DNA of 64,000 nt from Anaerolineae bacterium (GTDB taxonomy: Bacteria; Chloroflexota; Anaerolineae; Anaerolineales; Anaerolineaceae), in the NCBI GenBank assembly GCA_013314735.1, contig JABUFD010000001.1:1178001-1242000 (forward strand). The letters are read 5' to 3'. Every line of letters starts with the position of its first letter. Within the stretch, counting starts at the first letter, position 1. The translations under genes and the position numbers were made by a program. The notes under the pieces are model-generated. The model made no database searches and had not been told where the DNA came from. It saw only the letters and a list, made by a program, of their open reading frames with translations. This document shows positions 17,183 to 27,482 of this stretch, piece after piece.

Positions 17183-19921
17183 TTACTTGCGGTGCGCCAG
17201 TGCGGCATGAGCCGCTGCCAGACGGGCGACCGGAACACGGAACGGAGAGCAGCTCACATAGTTGTTGCCAACCATGTGGCAGAACTCGATTGATGGCGGA
17301 TTGCCACCATGTTCACCGCAGATACCAACTTCAAGGTTGGGGCGGCTGGAGCGGCCGTCGCGGACTGCCATATCCATCAGTTTGCCAACACCCTCACGGT
17401 CGAGTTCCTGGAAGGGATTGACCGCCAGAATGCCCTGTTCGACATAGGTCACCAGGAAGGCACGTTCTGCATCATCACGACTGTAGCCATAGGTCATCTG
17501 GGTCAGGTCATTGGTGCCAAAGGAGAAGAATTCTGCCATTTCGGCAATTTCAGACGCCGTCACCGCGGCACGCGGGATTTCGATCATGGTGCCAAATTTG
17601 TATTCGAACTCGACACCCTTCTCTGCCATTACATCCTTTGCGATGCGCAGGAGGCGCGGTTGAATCCACTTCAATTCATTCACCGTGCCAGTCAGCGGGA
17701 TCATCACTTCAGGTTTCGGCTCGAAACCATTCAGTTTTGCTTCCGCAGCAGCTTCAAAGATTGCACGCACCTGCATTTCGACCAATGCCGGCATGGCAAT
17801 CGAAAGGCGGACACCGCGCAAACCCATCATCGGGTTGCTTTCGTGCATGCTGCGGATCGCGGCTAACAGTTCTTCTTTTTCTGCCAGGCCTTTGGTCTCA
17901 CCCTTCACGCGCATGGTGATGACTTCCTCAAAGACCTCTTCTTCAGAGGGCATGAACTCATGCAGCGGGGGATCGATCAAACGGATGATCACGGGCAGGC
18001 CGGTCATGGCTTCAAACAATCCGTAGAAATCCGAACGCTGGTAGGGCAGCAGATCATTGATTTTGGTTGTGCGGGTTTCTTCGTCTTTTGCCAGGATGAA
18101 TGCCTGCACAGTGGGAAGTCGTTCCGGCTCGAAGAACATGTGTTCAGTCCGGCACAGGCCGATACCCTGGGCACCGTAGGAACGGGCACGACGGGCATCA
18201 GCAGGATAATCCGCATTCGCCCAAACCTGCAGACCGCGGGTAGGAGAGCCATTTACCGATGTGCGGATCCCTTCGGTTGCGCAGATTTCATCCGCCCAGG
18301 TCAAGAGAGTCAACAATTCAACCTGTTCTTCAAGAGAGGGAGCCACAACATCAATCTGACCCAGGTAAACCTCGCCAGTGGTACCGTCTACAGAGATCCA
18401 ATCACCTTCTTTGATCACAACATCGTTGCAAGTGATCTCGCGCTTGTTCATATCGATTTTGGCATTGGAAGCACCCACCACGCAGGGAACACCAAATTGA
18501 CGGGCAACAACCGCAGCATGAGAGGTCGCGCCACCTTCGGTGGTCAAGATGCCTTTGGAAGCCAGCATACCATGAACATCATCCGGCTTGGTGAACGGGC
18601 GAACCATGATGGCAGCTTCGCCTTCCTTCGCCTTGGCTTCGGTCAGATCGGCATCGAAATAGGCACGTCCAACTGCTGCCCCCGGTGAAGCATTCACACC
18701 TTTAACAAAGAAGCGGCCTGTTTTCTTGGCTTCGTTCAGCGTGGCAAGATTGAATTGGGGATGGAGGAGTGTGTCAACATGGTCGGTTTCCACACGCTTG
18801 ATCGCCTCTTCCTTGCTGATCAAACCCTGGTTGACCATATCGACAGCAATTTTCACGGCAGCTTTGGCGGTGCGTTTCCCGTTGCGGGTCTGCAGCATCC
18901 ACAGTCGTCCACGTTCGATGGTGAATTCCACATCCTGCATATCGCGGTAGTGATTTTCCAGGTTGGCGGTGATGTCCATGAATTGGTGGTAGGCTTCCGG
19001 CAGTTCATCTTTCATCTGGATGATCGGGTTGGCATTGCGAATGCCGGCAACCACATCCTCACCCTGTGCGTTGAGCAGGTACTCACCGAACATGGTTGGA
19101 TCACCAGTCTGGGGATCACGGGTGAATGCGACACCTGTACCGGAATCATCACCCATATTGCCGAACACCATGGTGCAAATGTTAACCGCGGTACCCAGCT
19201 TGTCAGAAATGTTGGAGCGTTTGCGGTAGGCAATCGCACGCGGGCTGTTCCAGGAACCAAAGACCGCTTCCGTCGCCAGGCGCATCTGATCCAGGGGGTT
19301 CTGCGGGAAGTCGAAGCCTTTATTTTCCTTCACAACAACTTTAAATTTCTCAACAAGATCCTTCAAAGCTGCTGCATTCAGGCCTGTATCAACCTTGACG
19401 CCTTTTTCTGCTTTCATTTCATCCAGCACTTCTTCGAACTTTTCATCATCGATGCCAAGTACGACAGAACCGAACATGGAAATCAGGCGGCGATATGAGT
19501 CATAAACAAATCGTTCATTGCCAGTCAGTTCCACCATTCCAGCCGCCGTCTCATCGTTAAGGCCAACATTGAGAACGGTATCCATCATACCGGGCATGGA
19601 GAACTTGGCACCAGAGCGGCAGGACACAAGCAGTGGATTTTTGGGATCGCCAAATTTCTTTTCGGCTTTTTCCTCGATTCCCCGCAATGCTTCCAACATC
19701 TGGTCCCACATCCCCTCGGGGAATTGGTTACCTTCCGCGATGTATGCGTTGCAGCCTTCCGTCGTCACGGTAAAGAACGGTGGAACCGGAACACCAATGC
19801 GCGTCATCTCTGCCAGGTTGGCACCTTTGCCACCCAGCAAACCACGCACGCCATCCCAGCTGCCAGCATACGCTTCAGCCTTTTCGACTTCGTTGAATAA
19901 ATAAACCCATTTCTTAGCCAC
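17183..19921 (-). CDS. ppdK: Pyruvate, phosphate dikinase
   Basis: A 912-residue cytosolic enzyme that interconverts pyruvate, ATP and phosphate with PEP, AMP and pyrophosphate. It serves pyrophosphate-linked glycolysis or gluconeogenesis in many anaerobes. The ATP-grasp N-terminus begins MAKKWVYLFNEVEKAEAYAG and includes GLLGGKGANLAEMTRIGVPV. The swivelling domain carries the catalytic His in GGATSHAAVVARQFGVPCVV. The C-terminal barrel ends with GICGEHGG and VSCSPFRVPVARLAAAHAAL. The GTG at 19921 has AGGAGG seven bases upstream, so the longer frame to 19996 is rejected. An extended -10 promoter lies 66 nt upstream. Confidence 0.96.
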   Translation of the reverse strand: MAKKWVYLFNEVEKAEAYAGSWDGVRGLLGGKGANLAEMTRIGVPVPPFFTVTTEGCNAYIAEGNQFPEGMWDQMLEALRGIEEKAEKKFGDPKNPLLVSCRSGAKFSMPGMMDTVLNVGLNDETAAGMVELTGNERFVYDSYRRLISMFGSVVLGIDDEKFEEVLDEMKAEKGVKVDTGLNAAALKDLVEKFKVVVKENKGFDFPQNPLDQMRLATEAVFGSWNSPRAIAYRKRSNISDKLGTAVNICTMVFGNMGDDSGTGVAFTRDPQTGDPTMFGEYLLNAQGEDVVAGIRNANPIIQMKDELPEAYHQFMDITANLENHYRDMQDVEFTIERGRLWMLQTRNGKRTAKAAVKIAVDMVNQGLISKEEAIKRVETDHVDTLLHPQFNLATLNEAKKTGRFFVKGVNASPGAAVGRAYFDADLTEAKAKEGEAAIMVRPFTKPDDVHGMLASKGILTTEGGATSHAAVVARQFGVPCVVGASNAKIDMNKREITCNDVVIKEGDWISVDGTTGEVYLGQIDVVAPSLEEQVELLTLLTWADEICATEGIRTSVNGSPTRGLQVWANADYPADARRARSYGAQGIGLCRTEHMFFEPERLPTVQAFILAKDEETRTTKINDLLPYQRSDFYGLFEAMTGLPVIIRLIDPPLHEFMPSEEEVFEEVITMRVKGETKGLAEKEELLAAIRSMHESNPMMGLRGVRLSIAMPALVEMQVRAIFEAAAEAKLNGFEPKPEVMIPLTGTVNELKWIQPRLLRIAKDVMAEKGVEFEYKFGTMIEIPRAAVTASEIAEMAEFFSFGTNDLTQMTYGYSRDDAERAFLVTYVEQGILAVNPFQELDREGVGKLMDMAVRDGRSSRPNLEVGICGEHGGNPPSIEFCHMVGNNYVSCSPFRVPVARLAAAHAALAHRK

Positions 19922-19986
19922 TATAGTGCCTCCTGTAAAATTAACTTCATCTTTCGATAAAAAAACGTCGCTTTTGTATCTTAAAA

Positions 19987-19997
19987 ATTTTACCATA
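19987..19997 (-). promoter_or_regulatory. Extended -10 promoter for ppdK
   Basis: TATGGTAAAAT on the minus strand contains TG-n-TAAAAT, an extended -10 element. The expected start gives a leader of about 60 nt. The same 11-mer precedes rplI, and a one-base variant precedes infC. Confidence 0.55.
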
Positions 19998-20081
19998 TTC
20001 GGTTTTTTTTCTATGCCTTCTTACAAAGAATTAACGTTTTTCACCCCCGAACAGTAATTTTGTCATATTGGTTGTAACTTA

Positions 20082-21452
20082 TCACCATTCGTCTTCTCCC
20101 AACGCCACCTGCTTTGCCAGGAACGCAATCGCCTCATCTGTTGTTGACACCTCACCTGCAGCCTGCGCCTCCTCAAGCATTTGCAACAATATCCCAATCT
20201 GGCGGCCAGGCTGCAAGCCAAAAGCAGTCATGACCGCATTTCCATCCAATAAAGGAGCAGGTGAAATTTCTACCTCATACCGGTAAAAGTAACTGGCAAG
20301 CAACTGGCGGATTTGCTCATACCACCGTCTCTCAACGCCATCCCCCTCAGCCAGCAATTTACACCCACCAAGAATACAGATGGCAGGACCCGCCATCCCG
20401 GTAGCTTTATAAAAACGGTACGTGTTTTTGCGCGGGTTACCGGACACTGAGGCAAGCCCCCGCTTGAATATTGTGATGTGCTTGACCAATGTTTTCAGGA
20501 AATTCTGTTCATGCTGGCTGAATGCGAAATAAGAAACTCCTGTAAACATTGCATCCACAGCACCAAGCATACAAGCGAATTTTAATAAGGCCAGGCGTGA
20601 CCGTCCTGATGAAATCGGCCCAGCCAGGTAATCGAAAACCGGTTGCTCAATATCAATCATAAAGGGCAGAGAAAATTGTTTTTCATCCAGTCCTTTCTCA
20701 AGAATTGTCGTCAAATGGTCCAGGATCGAAAGGGTTTTTTCGATATGAGCATCCCAGGTAAACCCAAGGTATGGCGAAACAATATTGAGGGCACCCAACT
20801 CGCTGATACGATGAATGCCTTCACACGCAAAGGGACGGGCAAGCAACCGAAACAACTCATCGCGAAACCGTTCGCCTGATACCTGTGCCAAACCGGGAAC
20901 AGCAGCTTGCATGAAAGATTCGAAATTTGTTGCAGTTTTGAAACCAAACTCGAGTAAAAACCGGATGCTCCGTAAAACGCGAATCGGGTCGTCTGTCAGA
21001 GAGGTATCTGATACTGGGCGCAACAAGCCTGTGTTCAGATCGCTGACGCCGTGAAAAGGATCAATCAATACCTGCCGCCCGGCGACAGTGATATCCAACG
21101 CCATCGCATTGATGGTGAAGTCTCGCAAAGCCAGATCTTCTGCCAGTGTTTGCCCTCGCTGTATGGCGAGGTCAATTGTCCAGGGATGCCCCACCGCATC
21201 TTTAGCCAGGATACGAAAAGTGAGTCGCTCATCGTCAAGGGAGTACATTGCGCCGTGAAATTGATTAGCGATTTTCCTGGCAATTGGTTTGATTTTGGTT
21301 TCGGGCAGCTGCAAAACAATATCAATATCGCTGATTTCACGGTTCAGCATCAGATCCCGAACCACCCCTCCAACCAGCATCATCGTGTCAGCTGGTTGCA
21401 GCAGCGAACGAATGAAACCAAAAAGTTTTGAAAAGGGAAGAGCAAAAGTCAT
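20082..21452 (-). CDS. tRNA nucleotidyltransferase/poly(A) polymerase family protein
   Basis: A 456-residue class II nucleotidyltransferase. Motifs are LVGGVVRDLMLN, the metal-binding SDIDIVLQ, LALRDFTINAMALDI and DDPIRVLRSIRF. These define the CCA-adding enzyme/poly(A) polymerase head and neck domains (about residues 25-250). The C-terminal 200 residues are less conserved. It probably adds or repairs the tRNA 3' CCA end, though sequence alone does not separate CCA-, CC-, A-adding and polyadenylating members. GAGAGGA precedes the ATG. It is the last gene after tdk and hpt. Confidence 0.87.
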   Translation of the reverse strand: MTFALPFSKLFGFIRSLLQPADTMMLVGGVVRDLMLNREISDIDIVLQLPETKIKPIARKIANQFHGAMYSLDDERLTFRILAKDAVGHPWTIDLAIQRGQTLAEDLALRDFTINAMALDITVAGRQVLIDPFHGVSDLNTGLLRPVSDTSLTDDPIRVLRSIRFLLEFGFKTATNFESFMQAAVPGLAQVSGERFRDELFRLLARPFACEGIHRISELGALNIVSPYLGFTWDAHIEKTLSILDHLTTILEKGLDEKQFSLPFMIDIEQPVFDYLAGPISSGRSRLALLKFACMLGAVDAMFTGVSYFAFSQHEQNFLKTLVKHITIFKRGLASVSGNPRKNTYRFYKATGMAGPAICILGGCKLLAEGDGVERRWYEQIRQLLASYFYRYEVEISPAPLLDGNAVMTAFGLQPGRQIGILLQMLEEAQAAGEVSTTDEAIAFLAKQVALGEDEW

Positions 21453-21514
21453 CCCATCATCCTCTCAATATGCCACGCCTGAAGCCCCCTCGATATGGCA
21501 CTGGCTTTAAAGAC

Positions 21515-22078
21515 TTAACCTTCATTACCCTGATATTTTTCCAGGTCAACCACACCTACGAAATTCAAGTTTCGGTAGTATTCATCCAGATCCAGCCCAT
21601 AACCAAAAACAAATTCATTATCAATCACAAATCCACGATATTTCACCGGGATATTCACTTCTCGCCGCTCCACTTTGTCCAGTAATACACATACCTCCAA
21701 TGATTTCGGTCCCCGGCTGCCCAATAATTGCAGCAGAGAATGGAGGGTTTGCCCGCTGTCAATAATGTCTTCAACCACGATCACATCACGTCCCCGGATA
21801 TCGGTATTTAAATCCAATGAGATTCTCGCCTGACCTGAAGAAGAACGTCTGCCGACACCATAGGATGATACTGCCATAAAATCCACCATATGTTTGATAG
21901 TCAGGTGTTTGGTCAGGTCCACCAGGAACATGATGGCCCCGCGCAATACACATACCAGGAGCAGGCCTTCAGACCCGGCATAATCATGGTTGATTTCCTC
22001 AGCCAATTCCTGGATTCGCACCTGCAATTGTTCTTTGGTTATCAGTGTCTTCTTCAAAATGGCTTGATAATTTTGCAT
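21515..22078 (-). CDS. hpt: Hypoxanthine phosphoribosyltransferase
   Basis: A 187-residue purine salvage enzyme that joins hypoxanthine or guanine to PRPP, giving IMP or GMP. The PRPP-binding motif is VIVVEDIIDSGQTL (about residues 95-108). Other family marks are LLVCVLRGAIMFLVDL near residue 40 and FVIDNEFVFGYGLDLDEYYR near the end. Length is normal for the family. It lies between tdk and the nucleotidyltransferase gene on the same strand, which suggests a nucleotide-salvage operon. Confidence 0.93.
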   Translation of the reverse strand: MQNYQAILKKTLITKEQLQVRIQELAEEINHDYAGSEGLLLVCVLRGAIMFLVDLTKHLTIKHMVDFMAVSSYGVGRRSSSGQARISLDLNTDIRGRDVIVVEDIIDSGQTLHSLLQLLGSRGPKSLEVCVLLDKVERREVNIPVKYRGFVIDNEFVFGYGLDLDEYYRNLNFVGVVDLEKYQGNEG

Positions 22079-22116
22079 TCGATAATCCTTGAAACTTACA
22101 AAAACGCACCTGTTAA

Positions 22117-22707
22117 TTAATTCGCAACGCTGCTGCGGCGTGGTACCTGGTGGTGTATCCGGCAGCGAGCTTCATACATTTCGGCAGCACCAACAATCAC
22201 CACGGGATCATCATAATACGCAGGCACACCATTGACCAGGCGCTGTGTCCGGGTTCCGGTTTCACCACATACCATGCAAATAGCCTGGAGTTTGTCAACC
22301 ACTTCTGCTTTCGCGAGTAGAATCGGCATGATGCCAAATGGCTCTCCACGAAAATCCATATCCAACCCGGCAACAATGACCCTGATCCCACGGTTAACCA
22401 GGTCATCCACAATCGGCAGCAACTCGGCATCGAAGAATTGTGCCTCGTCAATCCCTACCACAGTAACATCAGGCTCCAACGATGTCAGGATTTTCGATGA
22501 ATTTTCAAGCGGCATACAATCGATCTGATTGCCAGAATGGGAGGTTACTTTTTGGACTCCACTATACCGGTCATCAATCACCGGTTTAAAGACCTGGATT
22601 TTCTGTTTTGCAATCACAGCCCTTCGCAACCGGCGAATCAATTCTTCCGATTTGCCACAAAACATCGAACCACAAATCACTTCCAAACGGCCAAAATGTG
22701 AATCCAT
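22117..22707 (-). CDS. tdk: Thymidine kinase (type II)
   Basis: A 196-residue kinase that salvages thymidine to dTMP. The P-loop is [19 protein letters not shown] (about residues 9-27). Walker B/DExQ is [11 protein letters not shown], and the lasso/substrate loop is [20 protein letters not shown]. Two pairs of Cys form the zinc site: one pair is in [10 protein letters not shown], but only one Cys (in EARCRIHH) is obvious in the second. Length fits type II enzymes. An AGGAGAG site precedes the ATG. It probably heads the operon with hpt. Confidence 0.92.
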   Translation of the reverse strand: MDSHFGRLEVICGSMFCGKSEELIRRLRRAVIAKQKIQVFKPVIDDRYSGVQKVTSHSGNQIDCMPLENSSKILTSLEPDVTVVGIDEAQFFDAELLPIVDDLVNRGIRVIVAGLDMDFRGEPFGIMPILLAKAEVVDKLQAICMVCGETGTRTQRLVNGVPAYYDDPVVIVGAAEMYEARCRIHHQVPRRSSVAN

Positions 22708-22881
22708 TCAACTCTCCTGGATACAACTTTACTTTACCATCGCAATAGATGAATACCACGATTTTACCCCAGTTTTCACCCTGGCAGAGCGGTTGTTTGT
22801 TAATCGAATTCATACACTCCACCGGATTGTTTTATGTTATTATTATATAGAAAATATTTATTTTTATGTGAAGAGGACAAA

Positions 22882-24063
22882 ATGAACCCAAGAACTGTAA
22901 CAGATCGTGTATCCTTATTGGGTGTGATAGATTGGGACCGCACCATATTTGATTCGCTAATCCCACTACCGCAGGGAACCAGCTATAATTCGTACTTGTT
23001 GAAAGGTAGTGAGAAAATTGTCCTGCTCGACACTGTTGAACCAGGGAAAGCATACATCCTGCTCAACCAATTGAGTAATATCGACCATATCGACTACATT
23101 GTTTCGCATCATGCCGAACAGGACCATTCAGGAACGTTGCCCCAGGTGCTGGAACGGTATCCTATGGCGACTGTGTTGACCTCTGATAAAGCGAAACCAA
23201 TGTTATTGGATTTGCTACAACTTCCAGAAGATAGAATCCACGTGGTAAAAGATGGGGATACCATTTCTCTGGGTGATCGCACTTTGAAATTCTATTACAC
23301 ACCATGGGTCCACTGGCCAGAGACCATGGTGAGTTACTTGGTGGAAGAAAAAATCCTCTTCTCCTGTGATTTTTTTGGTGCACACCTAGCCACCTCAAAC
23401 ATGTTTGCAGATGTAGATCCGCTTGTGTTGGAATCCAATAAACTTTACTACTCACAAATAATGATGCCGCTGGCAAATTTCGTAAAGAAGAACCTGGATG
23501 TGGTTGAAACATTGGACATTGACATGATTTGCCCCAGCCATGGACCGATATACAATAAACCCCGCTTCGTTCTGGATGCCTATTGGCAATGGGTGACCGG
23601 CCTGCCCAAGAACCTGGTGGTGATTCCTTACATCACAATGCATCACAGTACGCTCCATATGGTAGAACGACTGACAGCCGCCCTGGGTAACCTTGGTGTT
23701 ACCGTGAAACCCTTCAATCTCGAAACCGCAGATACGGGTCAGATTGCACTAAGCCTGGTGGATGCGGCAACCGTCATCCTCGCATCACCGACCCTGTTGG
23801 GCGGTCCCCACCCCTCGATGGCGAATATCATTGCGATTGCCGCTTTGCTCAAACCCAAAGCACCATTCCTGGGTTTCATCGGTTCATATGGGTGGGCGAA
23901 TACAACAGTCCGAAGAGTGGAATCCATGGTCGAACCGCTCGGGAAAGAATGGCTGCCACCGGTGACGCATAAAGGCTTACCCAATGAAGATACCTATGCG
24001 GCACTGGATCGGCTCGCTGAAACCATTGCGGAAAAACACAAGTCTATTGGCCTGGCAGGTTAA
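22882..24063 (+). CDS. Flavodiiron protein (FprA-type)
   Basis: A 393-residue cytosolic enzyme that reduces oxygen to water (or nitric oxide to nitrous oxide) and protects anaerobes. The N-terminal metallo-beta-lactamase-like domain has the diiron ligands HHAEQDHSG, the HWPE segment, SCDFFGAH and CPSHGPIY. The C-terminal flavodoxin-like domain (about residues 250-393) has the FMN region SPTLLGGPHPSMANI and FIGSYGWA. No rubredoxin or flavin reductase domain is fused, so an external electron donor is needed. The ATG at 22882 has GAAGAGGA upstream; the frame is open further but lacks support. Confidence 0.92.
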   Translation: MNPRTVTDRVSLLGVIDWDRTIFDSLIPLPQGTSYNSYLLKGSEKIVLLDTVEPGKAYILLNQLSNIDHIDYIVSHHAEQDHSGTLPQVLERYPMATVLTSDKAKPMLLDLLQLPEDRIHVVKDGDTISLGDRTLKFYYTPWVHWPETMVSYLVEEKILFSCDFFGAHLATSNMFADVDPLVLESNKLYYSQIMMPLANFVKKNLDVVETLDIDMICPSHGPIYNKPRFVLDAYWQWVTGLPKNLVVIPYITMHHSTLHMVERLTAALGNLGVTVKPFNLETADTGQIALSLVDAATVILASPTLLGGPHPSMANIIAIAALLKPKAPFLGFIGSYGWANTTVRRVESMVEPLGKEWLPPVTHKGLPNEDTYAALDRLAETIAEKHKSIGLAG

Positions 24064-24088
24064 CGTTCACATCACCGCAAGAACACAA

Positions 24089-24127
24089 AATACCGCTCGC
24101 CCCAAAAATGCCGGGGAGAGCGGTATT
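24089..24127. terminator. Bidirectional terminator
   Basis: A stem of about 15 bp with one mismatch (AATACCGCTC ... GAGCGGTATT outer part, CCCC/GGGG inner part) lies between the convergent flavodiiron and nrdJ genes. The following T tract is weak. Confidence 0.7.
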
Positions 24128-24177
24128 CATTTATGGGTCAAAGACTACCTTGTTGCCCAATCGCCGAGCTTCGTTAA

Positions 24178-26742
24178 TTAGCACTCACTGTAACCGCATG
24201 AATGGCATTTACAACAACCCTCTTCCATGACAAGAGTGGCCTGACCACAATCCGGGCAAAGGTCACCAATTTTTAACAATGAGAGTTGGGCTGGTTTATC
24301 GGTGTTAGGTGCATGAAAATCCAACAAAGACTCTTGATGAAGGTTAATATGACCACTGTCAAGTCTTATTTTCCGTTGATCTACATATTCCTGGAGAACC
24401 TGTGACACACCATCCGGGAAGCTTCGAACGCGGTTGGGGCCGAAACCCATCGATCGCCCACCACCTATCCCATTTAGCTGCTTAATGACCAGTTCTAGCC
24501 GCTTTAGCGGTTCAATAGGCGATGCCTGGCGTAGAATCTGGGAGATCAAACGACCAATCGCTTCTGATACAGCTGCGGTGTCTGAACCGGCTTTGGCACT
24601 ATTAATAAACACCTCAAATGGTTGGTTTCCACCATTTTCATTAACAGTGACAAAAGCTTTCCCCAATGGCGTTTCAATCGAATAGGTGTACCCAGGCAGC
24701 GTTCGCGGCCTTGGTTTGCGGTCATCATGCCAGATTGCCAGTTGCGCAGGAGCTTCAACAGCCGGCTCTTTTTTATCAGCTGTACTTTTCGTTTCCAGAA
24801 CTACGGTTTCACGGGAGCCGGTCACATAAACAGTAATCCCTTTGCATCCCAGCTTCCAGGCAAGCATGTAGGCATCTGCGACATCGCTTTCCGTGGCTGT
24901 TGATGGGAAATTGATCGTTTTTGACAGACTGTTATCAACAAAAGCTTGCATTGCCGCCTGCATCCGCACATGTTCCTCTGCTGTGATATCCGAGGAAACC
25001 ACGAATACATCACGTATGGAATCCGGCAATTCCTGAATGTTCTGGCAGGAACCCAGTTCCATCACTTTGGTAATTACTTTTTCCTGTTCTTCCGCAGACA
25101 TATGTGCCTGGTCAAGGGCTGCCTGAAACAACGGTGAGGCATAAGTTAATTGAAGGTCATTACCATTATCATTGACGTGTCGGATATACGCCAGGGCAAA
25201 CACAGGCTCACAACCATATCCTTCAAGGCCTGCAACCGTGGCAATGGTTCCGGTGGGGGCGATGGTCAATTGTGCGGCATTCCGAATGCCATGTTTTTTA
25301 ATCCCGGACACAATACTTTCCCAATCACATGCAGGCCGTCCCCAATCATGAACATGGGGAACGATTGGGTCAGGTGCTGTCCATGCGAGGTTATCAGGAT
25401 CATACAGGCTGCCCACAATCGCCGGAAAGCTCCCGCGTTCTGCCGCTAATTGGATACTGGTTTTCATCGAATGATATCGAACAAATTCCATCAACTGGGA
25501 GGCAAATTCCTGCCCTTCGATTGAACCGTACCGGATTCCAACATGGTACAAAATGTCAGCCAACCCCATGATGCCGAGTCCAATCCGCCTGGCGCGCATG
25601 GCCGCTTCCTTCAACTGGGGTACTGCTGGAACATACATATTCGCGTCCACCACATCATCCAGAAATCGGGTGGAGAGTTCAACACTGTATTGCAGCTTAT
25701 CCCAATCCACAGTCCCATTGGAGCCGAAATGCTGTGCCATATTAATGGACCCCAGGCAGCAATTTTCGAATGGCCCCAACCATTGCTCACCACACGGATT
25801 GGTGGATTCCAGGCGATAGAGATGTGGCACAGGATTTTGTCGATTGGCCGCATCTAAAAACAACACGCCAGGTTCACCATTGTGATGCGCCTGTTTTACG
25901 ATTTGCGCAAACAAGTCTCTCGCGCGGACAGTTTTGTAAGTAACGATGTTAATCCCTTGCTCCTCAGCATCCTCCAATGTGCCGTTCAGACTCCCGTATA
26001 ATGAATCGGAAATGTCCGGAAAACGCAATGGCCACTCATCGTCATTTTCCACGGAACGCATGAAAGCATCTGTGATTCCAACAGAGATGTTAAAGTTCGT
26101 GATTTGATGTTCTTCAGCTTTGCAGGTGACAAATTCCTCGATATCAGGATGGTCAACACGCAGTGTTGCCATATTTGCTCCCCGGCGGGTACCACCCTGA
26201 GCAATTTCATCAAATGCATGGTCATATACTCGCAAGAAACCAATCGGGCCTGTTGCTTTACCGGCAGATGACTTAACAACCGCACCGGAAGGGCGTAAGC
26301 GGGAGAAAGAGAACCCATTCCCACCGCCTGTTTGTTGTATCAATGCCGCATTTCGCAAGCTTTCAAAAATACCGGTTCCATTACGGCCCATATCATCACT
26401 GATTGGCAACACAAAACAGGCAGCCAGTTGCCCTAACGGGGTTCCGGCACCAGTAAAGGTGGGCGAATTCGGGAAGAAAGACTTGCTCGATAACAGAATG
26501 TAAAACGCTTTCGCCAGGTCTGTCTCGGAAGACTCGTCCAAATCTTCAATCTTCGCAATATGATACGCAACACGCCAGAACATCTCATCGATGCTCTCAA
26601 CAGGTTCACCATTATCACCGCGGCGTTGATACCTGCGGGTGAGGATTTGTTTTGAGTTTTCAGTTAAATTAATACTGGGCAAGCCTTTGGGCAAAGGCGG
26701 GGTGGGCAGTAATTTGCCCCGCTGGTTCTGGTCTGATGGCAT
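24178..26742 (-). CDS. nrdJ: Adenosylcobalamin-dependent ribonucleotide reductase (class II)
   Basis: An 854-residue enzyme that converts ribonucleotides to deoxyribonucleotides with a B12 radical and is indifferent to oxygen. Family blocks are [20 protein letters not shown] with an active-site Cys, [35 protein letters not shown] with further active-site residues and [14 protein letters not shown]. The C-terminus has a zinc-ribbon-like tail ([21 protein letters not shown]), probably for redox exchange or metal binding. The ATG at 26742 has GGAGG six bases upstream and follows the nrdR stop by one base. No B12 riboswitch is visible upstream. Confidence 0.94.
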   Translation of the reverse strand: MPSDQNQRGKLLPTPPLPKGLPSINLTENSKQILTRRYQRRGDNGEPVESIDEMFWRVAYHIAKIEDLDESSETDLAKAFYILLSSKSFFPNSPTFTGAGTPLGQLAACFVLPISDDMGRNGTGIFESLRNAALIQQTGGGNGFSFSRLRPSGAVVKSSAGKATGPIGFLRVYDHAFDEIAQGGTRRGANMATLRVDHPDIEEFVTCKAEEHQITNFNISVGITDAFMRSVENDDEWPLRFPDISDSLYGSLNGTLEDAEEQGINIVTYKTVRARDLFAQIVKQAHHNGEPGVLFLDAANRQNPVPHLYRLESTNPCGEQWLGPFENCCLGSINMAQHFGSNGTVDWDKLQYSVELSTRFLDDVVDANMYVPAVPQLKEAAMRARRIGLGIMGLADILYHVGIRYGSIEGQEFASQLMEFVRYHSMKTSIQLAAERGSFPAIVGSLYDPDNLAWTAPDPIVPHVHDWGRPACDWESIVSGIKKHGIRNAAQLTIAPTGTIATVAGLEGYGCEPVFALAYIRHVNDNGNDLQLTYASPLFQAALDQAHMSAEEQEKVITKVMELGSCQNIQELPDSIRDVFVVSSDITAEEHVRMQAAMQAFVDNSLSKTINFPSTATESDVADAYMLAWKLGCKGITVYVTGSRETVVLETKSTADKKEPAVEAPAQLAIWHDDRKPRPRTLPGYTYSIETPLGKAFVTVNENGGNQPFEVFINSAKAGSDTAAVSEAIGRLISQILRQASPIEPLKRLELVIKQLNGIGGGRSMGFGPNRVRSFPDGVSQVLQEYVDQRKIRLDSGHINLHQESLLDFHAPNTDKPAQLSLLKIGDLCPDCGQATLVMEEGCCKCHSCGYSEC

Positions 26743-26743
26743 G

Positions 26744-27202
26744 TTATCCTCCGTTGCCTTCAAGTAATTTATCAATCTCCTGGCGAAGTGAGTGCAAATC
26801 GTCCAATTGCAGGTAAACGATCGCATAACGCATATAGGCAATTTGATCCAGTTCCTTCAATCCGGCAATCACCAAGTCACCCACATCTCGGGATGATACT
26901 TCCGCTCTACCTTTTTTTTGAAGACTGACTTCAATCTCTCCCACCAGGCGTTCGATGTCGGCAGCAGATACCGGTCGTTTGGCACAACTGATGCGGATCC
27001 CGCGGCGCAGTTTTTCTCGGTCAAATTCCTCACGAGTTCCATCTTGTTTGACAATTAACGGTGTGGCAAGTATGGCTCGTTCCAGGGTGGAAAAACGCTG
27101 ATGACAGCTCATGCATTCACGTCGTCTGCGGATGCCGCCGTGGCTGTCGCGCGTTGTATCAATTACCCGGGTATCAACATTCTGGCAATAAGGACAATAC
27201 AA
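26744..27202 (-). CDS. nrdR: Transcriptional repressor NrdR
   Basis: A 152-residue regulator that senses nucleotides through its ATP-cone and represses ribonucleotide reductase genes. The zinc ribbon has CPYC (residues 3-6) and [14 protein letters not shown] (about residue 31). The ATP-cone spans about residues 49-138 ([31 protein letters not shown]). The start is TTG at 27202, with AAAGGAGG six bases upstream; an overlapping ATG is in the wrong frame. It is first in an operon with nrdJ, fitting direct control. I could not find a convincing NrdR box upstream. Confidence 0.93.
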   Translation of the reverse strand: MYCPYCQNVDTRVIDTTRDSHGGIRRRRECMSCHQRFSTLERAILATPLIVKQDGTREEFDREKLRRGIRISCAKRPVSAADIERLVGEIEVSLQKKGRAEVSSRDVGDLVIAGLKELDQIAYMRYAIVYLQLDDLHSLRQEIDKLLEGNGG

Positions 27203-27285
27203 ACATGGCCTCCTTTCTCTGGTCAGTTCAAGGTGGTTGGTTGGCTGGTGAAACTGGGTTTCTCAGGCTTGTTTAGGAAAATGAA

Positions 27286-27301
27286 CCCCCACATCTGGGG
27301 G
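27286..27301 (-). promoter_or_regulatory. GC hairpin in the nrdR leader
   Basis: On the minus strand, CCCCC, a 6-nt loop (AGATGT) and GGGGG form a 5-bp GC stem followed by TTCATTTT. It lies between the predicted promoter and nrdR. It could be a weak terminator or a protein target; the evidence is slight. Confidence 0.35.
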
Positions 27302-27341
27302 GTGTATTATGAAATACCCTTATATTTACGATTTCATGCAA

Positions 27342-27370
27342 ATTCTAGCATAGAAAAAAATGGATTGCAA
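27342..27370 (-). promoter_or_regulatory. Promoter for nrdR-nrdJ
   Basis: TTGCAA (27370-27365), a 17-nt spacer and TAGAAT (27347-27342) on the minus strand. It implies a leader of about 130 nt. Confidence 0.55.
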
Positions 27371-27469
27371 GGTGCATAATCTGCCATTTTCACTTAAAAT
27401 GTCGTGTATTTTGAATCTTTAAGGTTACCATTCGCACAAGAATAAACGGGTGTATCGAAAATTCGAATG

Positions 27470-27475
27470 TATAAT
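27470..27475 (+). promoter_or_regulatory. -10 box placed for a leaderless mRNA
   Basis: TATAAT followed by seven bases (ATCCCGT) and the ATG at 27483. No ribosome-binding site is present. Confidence 0.6.
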
Positions 27476-27482
27476 ATCCCGT

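Noticed and set aside
26744-27482. Cobalamin riboswitch or NrdR boxes before nrdR-nrdJ
   Set aside because: No B12-box-like sequence is seen in the 280-bp gap and no pair of palindromic NrdR-type boxes could be found by eye. Only a promoter and a short GC hairpin are visible.
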